The notes under the pieces: generated by a model
What the model was told of the DNA's origin: nothing
What the model saw: the letters and a program-made list of their open reading frames with translations, nothing else
Database searches by the model: none
Shown: positions 58,330 through 64,000 of the stretch, in pieces
Layout of the letters: each line of letters begins with the position of its first letter
Numbering within the stretch: the first letter of the stretch is position 1
From: Pseudomonadota bacterium
GTDB taxonomy: Bacteria; Pseudomonadota; Gammaproteobacteria; Steroidobacterales; Steroidobacteraceae
Assembly (NCBI GenBank): GCA_021777555.1
Contig: JAJYDK010000001.1
Location: forward strand, 1 to 64,000
Reading direction: 5' to 3'
DNA: 64,000 bases
Position numbers and translations under genes: made by a program

Positions 58330-59009
58330 AGGCGGACGAGGACCTGCGCCGCGCTGTGATCGGCGCCTGCCGCGAGCTGGCGCGCCTCGGCCTGAGCCAC
58401 GGCACATCGGGCAATGTCAGTGTCCGCCGTGCCCCCGGATTCTTCGTGAGTCCGACCGGCATGGCCTACGAGACACTCGAGCCGCAGGACATTCCGTTGG
58501 TGGGCCTCGACGGCCGCTGGTACGGGCGCCGCCGCCCCTCGAGCGAGTGGCGATTCCATCGCGACATCCTGGCGGTCCGGGCCGACGTGGGCGCGATCGT
58601 CCACGCCCATCCGCGCTTTGCGACCGCGCTCGCCTGCGCGGGCCGGGGCATCCCGGCATTTCACTACATGGTGGCGGTCGCCGGGGGGGAGGATATCCGC
58701 TGCGCGCCGTACCGCACCTTCGGGTCGCAGGCGCTCTCGGATGCGGCGCTCGCTGCCCTCACCGATCGCAAGGCCTGTCTGCTCGCCCACCACGGGATCA
58801 TCGCCTTGGGCGCCGATCTGGGCGCGGCGCTGAAGCTCGCGGGGGAAGTGGAAAACCTGGCCGCCCAGTACTGCACGGCGCTCGCTCTGGGGCCGGTGGA
58901 GGTGCTCGGGGAGCCCGAGATGCGCCGGGTGTTGGAGAAGTTCAGGACCTACGGCAGCCAGGATGCGCTCGATCCCGGCCTGCACCACGCCGGGGAGGCT
59001 CCGCCCTAG
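58326..59009 (+). CDS. Class II aldolase/adducin family protein
   Basis: LGLSHGTSGNVSVR, FFVSPTGMAYETLEPQDI, AIVHAHPRFATALAC, LLAHHGIIALGADLGAAL. Start overlaps mtnA stop (ATGA). Confidence 0.88.
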   Translation: MKADEDLRRAVIGACRELARLGLSHGTSGNVSVRRAPGFFVSPTGMAYETLEPQDIPLVGLDGRWYGRRRPSSEWRFHRDILAVRADVGAIVHAHPRFATALACAGRGIPAFHYMVAVAGGEDIRCAPYRTFGSQALSDAALAALTDRKACLLAHHGIIALGADLGAALKLAGEVENLAAQYCTALALGPVEVLGEPEMRRVLEKFRTYGSQDALDPGLHHAGEAPP

Positions 59010-59011
59010 AC

Positions 59012-59896
59012 TTACTGCCGGGCGCGGCGCTCGAGCACGAAGCGGGCGAGGACGTTGATGATGAGCACGAAGCCGGTGACCAGGAACGCCGCCGCGTAGG
59101 CGAGCCGATTGGCCGAGGCGAACGGCTCGTTGATGAAGGTCCAGATGGCGTAGGTCAGGTAGCCGATCGGCGACTTGATGAGGTGCCCGTCCCACATGAA
59201 GTTCGACCAGCCCGCGGTGTAGAGGAGCGGGGCGGTCTCGCCGACCGAGACGGCGAGCGCGAGCAGCACGCCGGTCAGGACGGAGGGCATCGCCGCCGGC
59301 AGGCACACCCCGAGCACCACCCGCCGCTCGTTCGCGCCGAGGGAATAGGCGGCGTCGCGCAGGTCATTGGATACCTGTCGCAGCGCGAGCTCCGTGGTGC
59401 GGCAGATGTAGGGCAGGCAGATGATGGCGAGGGCGATCGAGCCGCCGGCCACCGAGAAGTTCCAGCCCATCCACTGCACCATCGCGACATAGCCGAAGTA
59501 GCCCACGACGATCGACGGTACGCCCACCAGCACGTCGGCGAGGAAGCGGATGGTCTTCGCCCAGGGGCTGTTGGGGTATTCCGCGGCGTAGATGCCGGAG
59601 GCCACCCCGAAGGGCACGGCGAGCAGCAGCGCGCCGACCGAGAGCACGAGCGTCCCTTCGATGGCGTTCTTGAGGCCGCCGCCGTTGCCCTGGGTGATGG
59701 TGGCGAAGGTCGCCCATTTGAGCGCGCCGGCACCGCGCAGGAACACCACCATGAGGATCCAGACCATCAGCACCGACAGCACGAGCAGGCACAGGCCCGA
59801 GAGCGTCCAGCCGCCGAGGCTCACGATGCGCCGCGACAGCCTGATCTGTCTTCGCTTCGAGAGGGGTCGCTCCAGGGTGCTCGTCACGGTGGACAT
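59012..59896 (-). CDS. pstA: Phosphate ABC transporter permease PstA
   Basis: GGGLKNAIEGTLVLSVGALLLAVPFGVASGIYAAEY; LPYICRTTELALRQVSNDLRDAAYSLGA. Confidence 0.9.
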   Translation of the reverse strand: MSTVTSTLERPLSKRRQIRLSRRIVSLGGWTLSGLCLLVLSVLMVWILMVVFLRGAGALKWATFATITQGNGGGLKNAIEGTLVLSVGALLLAVPFGVASGIYAAEYPNSPWAKTIRFLADVLVGVPSIVVGYFGYVAMVQWMGWNFSVAGGSIALAIICLPYICRTTELALRQVSNDLRDAAYSLGANERRVVLGVCLPAAMPSVLTGVLLALAVSVGETAPLLYTAGWSNFMWDGHLIKSPIGYLTYAIWTFINEPFASANRLAYAAAFLVTGFVLIINVLARFVLERRARQ

Positions 59897-59911
59897 CGAT
59901 CTTAAGGCTCC

Positions 59912-60880
59912 TCAGACCGCCGCGGTGCGCTGGCCGTTGTTCCACACGAGCAGCAACAGCCGGGCGAGCCCATTGACGATGACGGAGATGATGGCGAGCA
60001 CGAAGGCGATTTCCGCGAGCGAGCGCACCGCCATGCCGGTCGGGTCCTGGAGCGCGCTGTCGAGCTGGGAAACGATGAACGCCGCCATGGTGGAGATCGG
60101 GTCGTAGATGTTGTGCGGCAGGTAGTTGAGCGCGTTGCCGCTCACCATGAGCACCGCCATGGTCTCCCCGAGCGCGCGTCCCAGGGCGAGGAAGGTCGCC
60201 CCGATGAGTGTCTTGCGGGCCCCGGGCAGAATGACCTTCCAGAGCGCCTCGAACCGGGTGGCGCCGAGGCCGAGGGCGGCCTCGCGGAGCGAGACCGGCT
60301 GGCTCACCAGCGCATCGCGCAGCGTCGCGGCGATGATGGGCACGATCATCAGCGCGAGCACGATGCTCGCGGTGAGCAGACTGTAGCCGCTGCCGGTGGG
60401 GCCGGCGAAGAATGGAATCAGTCTGCCGAGGGTCGCGGCGAGCAGCGGAAAGAAGTGGCGGCTCAGGAAGGGGATGACCACCACGTACCCCCACAGTCCG
60501 AAGACCACGCTCGGGATGGCCATCAGCAGCTCGACGAAGAAGGAGATCCAGGTGCGCAGGTGGCTCGGGATCGCCTCGGCGAGGAAGATGGCCGCACCGA
60601 TCCCCACGGGCACCGCGAACAGCAGGGCGAAGAGCGTCGAGAGCAGCGTCCCCACGATGAGAAAGAGGATGCCGTAGGTGGCGCCCGGCTGGACCTGGAA
60701 GCCGTGGCGCATGATGGGGTCCATGTAGAGATTGCCGAGGTTCCAGGTATTGCGGACCACGAATCCCCAGCCATTGAAATGGATGGCCTGCTTGGAATAG
60801 AGGGCCAGGAACAGCACGACCGAGAGCAGGATGACGGGCAGGATGCCCGCGACGAGGGCGAGCCAGGCTCTGAACTTCAT
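59912..60880 (-). CDS. pstC: Phosphate ABC transporter permease PstC
   Basis: YGILFLIVGTLLSTLFALLFAVPVGIGAAIFLAEA; LREAALGLGATRFEALWKVILPGARK; ALGETMAVLMVSGN. Confidence 0.9.
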   Translation of the reverse strand: MKFRAWLALVAGILPVILLSVVLFLALYSKQAIHFNGWGFVVRNTWNLGNLYMDPIMRHGFQVQPGATYGILFLIVGTLLSTLFALLFAVPVGIGAAIFLAEAIPSHLRTWISFFVELLMAIPSVVFGLWGYVVVIPFLSRHFFPLLAATLGRLIPFFAGPTGSGYSLLTASIVLALMIVPIIAATLRDALVSQPVSLREAALGLGATRFEALWKVILPGARKTLIGATFLALGRALGETMAVLMVSGNALNYLPHNIYDPISTMAAFIVSQLDSALQDPTGMAVRSLAEIAFVLAIISVIVNGLARLLLLVWNNGQRTAAV

Positions 60881-60930
60881 GGCGCGAGAGGATGGCCGGT
60901 CCGGCCGCGTCTTTCAAGTGAAGGAAGGAA

Positions 60931-60966
60931 ACCGGCACCGCGCCTCATCCTTGAGGCGGGTACCGG
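60931..60966 (-). other. pstS-pstC intercistronic stem-loop
   Basis: Core CGCCTCA-TCCT-TGAGGCG (60941-60958) with additional CCGG/CCGG pairing outside. Confidence 0.5.
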
Positions 60967-61001
60967 CTTCCGAGGGGGCCTTGATCTTCAATTCTGATCG
61001 A

Positions 61002-62072
61002 TCAATGGATCTTGGCGATCTGCGCCTCGCTCAGCTTCACGATGGCCGGCGGCAGCGGCACGAAGCCGACCTGCTTCATGAAGTACGGGGAGTTGCCGTG
61101 GCTCAGCGCCCAGCTGAAGAACTCCTTCACGGCGCCCGCGGTCTTCCCGTCCTGGTTGGCGTTCACGATGGCGTACTCGTAGTTGATGATCGGGTACGAC
61201 TCGGCGCCCGGGGCGAAGACCAGGCTGATGCGCTCATCCGCCGGGGTGTGCGACGCCATGGCCTGCACCGCGGCCCCGATCGTCTTCGGCTCGGGCAGCA
61301 CGAAGCGGCCGGCGCGGTTCTTCAGCATCGCCTCGCCGAGCCCGGCCTTCTCGATGGCCTGCTTGAAGCTGATGCCGATGTAGGCGATCGAGTAGGGCGT
61401 GCCCTTGCAGGCATTGACCATGCCCGGGTTGCCCTCGGCGCCGATCCCGCCCTGGACGGCCGGCCAGCTGATCGTGGTGCCGTAGCCCACCGAGTTGTTC
61501 CACGAGGGGGTGCTGAAGGAGAGGTACTGGGAGAAGATGAAGGTGTCACCGCTTCCGTCGGTGCGATGGATCAGCACGATCTGCTGGTGCGGCAGGCGCA
61601 CACCGGGGTTCATCGCGCGCACCGCCGGGGCGTCCCAGTAGCGGATCTTCCCGGAATACATGTCCGCGAGCACCGGACCGCTCAGGCGAAGGTGCCTGCC
61701 GTTCAGGCCCGGAAGGTTATAGTTGATCATCTGCGAGGAGATGGTCAGCGGGATGTTCAGGATCGCCGGGTGCATCTTGATCTGGGCGTTGCTCATGTAA
61801 GCATCCGATGCCCCGATCTGCGCAATCCCCGACACGGCCTCGGAGATGCCCGTGCCGCTGCCGGTCGACTGCGTGGTGATCTGCACGCCGGGATGCGACT
61901 TGCCGTAGACCGGCACCCACAGGTTGAACAGCGGGTACAGGAGCGAGGAGCCGGTCTCGAGGAGGCGCGTCTGCGCCAGCGCGGCGTGGCTCACCATCAT
62001 CGTGCCCATCGCCAGGGTGGCCGCGAGGACCACGGATGTCTTCCGGCGGGAAGCGCCAGTTTTCATGCTCAT
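61002..62072 (-). CDS. pstS: Phosphate ABC transporter substrate-binding protein PstS
   Basis: Signal peptide MSMKTGASRRKTSVVLAATLAMGTMMVSHAALAQ; LETGSSLLYPLFNLWVPVY, STGSGTGISEAVSG, HRTDGSGDTFIFSQYL. Confidence 0.9.
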   Translation of the reverse strand: MSMKTGASRRKTSVVLAATLAMGTMMVSHAALAQTRLLETGSSLLYPLFNLWVPVYGKSHPGVQITTQSTGSGTGISEAVSGIAQIGASDAYMSNAQIKMHPAILNIPLTISSQMINYNLPGLNGRHLRLSGPVLADMYSGKIRYWDAPAVRAMNPGVRLPHQQIVLIHRTDGSGDTFIFSQYLSFSTPSWNNSVGYGTTISWPAVQGGIGAEGNPGMVNACKGTPYSIAYIGISFKQAIEKAGLGEAMLKNRAGRFVLPEPKTIGAAVQAMASHTPADERISLVFAPGAESYPIINYEYAIVNANQDGKTAGAVKEFFSWALSHGNSPYFMKQVGFVPLPPAIVKLSEAQIAKIH

Positions 62073-62153
62073 GTCGTTACCTTTATGGGAGAAGGGACAG
62101 TGCGTTATTGGAAGTCGGGTGCCTCTACAGGGCGCGTAATGTACGCGGCCATT

Positions 62154-62171
62154 GTGACAATTTGGTGACAG
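62154..62171 (-). promoter_or_regulatory. Candidate Pho box (PhoB binding site) upstream of pstS
   Basis: Minus strand CTGTCAC-CAAA-TTGTCAC: two 7-bp near-identical direct repeats with 4-bp spacer, 81 bp upstream of the pstS start. Confidence 0.75.
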
Positions 62172-62415
62172 GGCGGATTTTCGTACAAAATCGATTGAAA
62201 ACAAATGGTTGCATTCCACGTGAGGCGCGTGGCGGGGCGCTCCCGCGCGCCGACCCGGCCCGATCGTGCGCCGTGCGCTCGGCCCTTCAGGGGCGCAGGC
62301 CGGGTGCGCGAGCGCAGCGCGCTCCCTGAGGGGAGACATCCCCGGGGCTCATCGGCTAAGGTGCGCCCCCATAGGGGGCGCGCTCGTACTGCGCTCGACA
62401 CCGAAAGATCGACAC

Positions 62416-64000
62416 ATGAATGACACCGCACGCACGACCGGGCGGGACGCCGCGCTCGGGGAATTCACCTTCCGCGGCATGGTGATCGGGGTGCTCATCA
62501 CCCTGGTGTTCACCGCCGCCAACGTCTACTTCGGGCTCAAGGCAGGGCTCACCTTCTCGACTTCGATTCCCGCGGCCGTCATCTCGATGGCCATCCTGCG
62601 CGCCCTCGGCGGGGCCACCATGCAGGAGAACAATATCGTGCAGACCGTGGCCTCCGCGGCCGGCACCCTCTCGAGCATCATCTTCGTGCTGCCGGGACTG
62701 GTCATCGTCGGCTGGTGGACGGGCTTCCCGTTCTGGATGTCCTTCGCCATCTGTGCGACCGGGGGCATCCTCGGGGTCATGTACACGATCCCGCTGCGGC
62801 GCGCGCTGGTGACCGACTCGGACCTGCCTTACCCGGAAGGCGTCGCCTGCGCCGAGGTGCTCAAGGTGGGGGCCGGCGAGGCCCACGACGCCGACATCGA
62901 GGCCGTCGAGAGCGGTGGCGCGGGGTTGAAGGCGGTGCTCGTGGGAAGCATCGTGTCCGCGGCGTTCTACGTCGTGGTGCAGACGCAGATCTTCACCAGC
63001 GATGTCGTGAGGTATTTCCGCATCGGCCGCTCGGGCGCCGCCAGCGGGTTCGATTTCGCCCTCTCGTTCGCGCTGTTCGCCATCGGCCACCTGGTCGGCC
63101 CGGCGGTGGGCCTCGCCATGCTGGTCGGCGCGCTGATCGGCTGGGGGTGGGGCGTGCCGCATTTCCTGCTGTTGCATCCGGCGGCGGGCGCCGCAGCCAC
63201 CGTGGCGCAGGGGGCCTGGAGCCACTACGTGCGGTTCGTCGGGGCGGGCACCATCGGTGTGTCGGCGATCTGGACGCTCGCCACGCTGGTGAAGCCCGTG
63301 ATCAAGGGCATCGCGGGCGCCATGGCGTCTTCGCGGGCGCGCAAGGCGGGCAAGGGGCACACCCTGGCGCGCACCGAGCACGACATCCCGATCGGCACGG
63401 TGGGCCTGGTGTCGCTCGCATGTTTCGTGCCCATGGGCTGGCTGCTGTGGCATTTCAGCGTCATCAGCGGCCTGGGACGCTTCGGGGTGCCGCTCGCCGT
63501 GGGCGGAGTCATCTTCGTCGCCATCATGGGCTTTCTCGTGTCCACCGTGTGCGGCTACATGGCAGGCCTCATCGGCTCATCGAACAGTCCGCTCTCGGGC
63601 ATCGGCATCCTGGTGGTGGTGATCTTCGGGCTGATGCTGGTCGCCGGCCTCGCATCGCGCCTGCCGCCCGAGGCGGGGCGCGCGCTGGTCGCCTTCGCGC
63701 TGTTCGTCACCGCGGTGGTCTTCTCGGTCGCGACCATCGCCAACAACAACCTGCAGGACCTCAAGACCGGGCAGCTGGTCGATGCCACGCCCTCGAAGCA
63801 GCAGTGGGCGCTGGTGGTGGGGGTCATCGCCGGCGCGCTCGTCATTCCGCCGGTGCTCGACCTCGTCAACCGCGCCTACGGCTTCCTCGGGGCCCCGGGC
63901 GTCAATCCGGCGCACGCGCTGCCCGCGCCCCAGGCGGGGCTCATCTCGGCGCTGGCCCAGGGCGTGATCCAACACAACATCGACTGGAGCGCGATCCTGA
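62416..64000 (+). CDS. OPT family oligopeptide transporter (truncated by window end)
   Basis: Own translation from ATG 62416: MNDTARTTGRDAALGEFTFRGMVIGVLITLVFTAANVYFGLKAGLTFSTSIPAAVISMAILRALGG...; open to the window end, so absent from the ORF track. Confidence 0.88.
   Translation, partial: MNDTARTTGRDAALGEFTFRGMVIGVLITLVFTAANVYFGLKAGLTFSTSIPAAVISMAILRALGGATMQENNIVQTVASAAGTLSSIIFVLPGLVIVGWWTGFPFWMSFAICATGGILGVMYTIPLRRALVTDSDLPYPEGVACAEVLKVGAGEAHDADIEAVESGGAGLKAVLVGSIVSAAFYVVVQTQIFTSDVVRYFRIGRSGAASGFDFALSFALFAIGHLVGPAVGLAMLVGALIGWGWGVPHFLLLHPAAGAAATVAQGAWSHYVRFVGAGTIGVSAIWTLATLVKPVIKGIAGAMASSRARKAGKGHTLARTEHDIPIGTVGLVSLACFVPMGWLLWHFSVISGLGRFGVPLAVGGVIFVAIMGFLVSTVCGYMAGLIGSSNSPLSGIGILVVVIFGLMLVAGLASRLPPEAGRALVAFALFVTAVVFSVATIANNNLQDLKTGQLVDATPSKQQWALVVGVIAGALVIPPVLDLVNRAYGFLGAPGVNPAHALPAPQAGLISALAQGVIQHNIDWSAIL

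Overview
High-GC proteobacterial (probably gammaproteobacterial) chromosomal window. I read five broad zones. (1) ~0-9 kb: a lower-GC polysaccharide island bounded on the left by IS630- and IS3-type transposase remnants, with three tandem paralogous GT2 glycosyltransferases, a sulfotransferase, a TviB/WbpA-type UDP-sugar dehydrogenase, another glycosyltransferase and a SAM methyltransferase. (2) ~9-25 kb: a TIGR03013/EpsB-type sugar transferase whose 3' end is duplicated on the far side of a DUF4143-type ATPase cassette (57-bp direct repeat, 55/57 identical), a galE-glrK-qseG-glrR-like operon, SrkA kinase, a GAF/PAS/GGDEF/EAL protein, a TetR regulator with an XylE-like transporter, and a YaaH-like transporter. 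(3) ~25-36 kb: a candidate catabolic region with FadR-type GntR regulator, enoyl-CoA hydratase, FluC, SDR, TonB receptor, TetR regulator, Rieske oxygenase and DUF5916 protein. (4) ~36-53 kb: BNR-repeat lipoprotein, a CFA-synthase-like methyltransferase with a geranylgeranyl-reductase-like flavoprotein, M3 peptidase, secreted lipase-like protein, OmpW, DUF2946, a second TonB receptor and a second PAS/GGDEF/EAL protein. (5) ~53-64 kb: ABC-2 exporter with DesK/DesR-like two-component system, a decayed second DUF4143 ATPase, mtnA plus class II aldolase, pstS-pstC-pstA without an adjacent pstB, and a truncated OPT transporter. Most notable: the direct-repeat-flanked ATPase cassette, the paired TetR-type operators at ~30.86 kb, the CFA-like/flavoprotein pair, the possible sulfated polysaccharide island, and the pst operon lacking pstB. 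No tRNA, rRNA or CRISPR array was seen. All family calls are from reading the translations; no database search was run.
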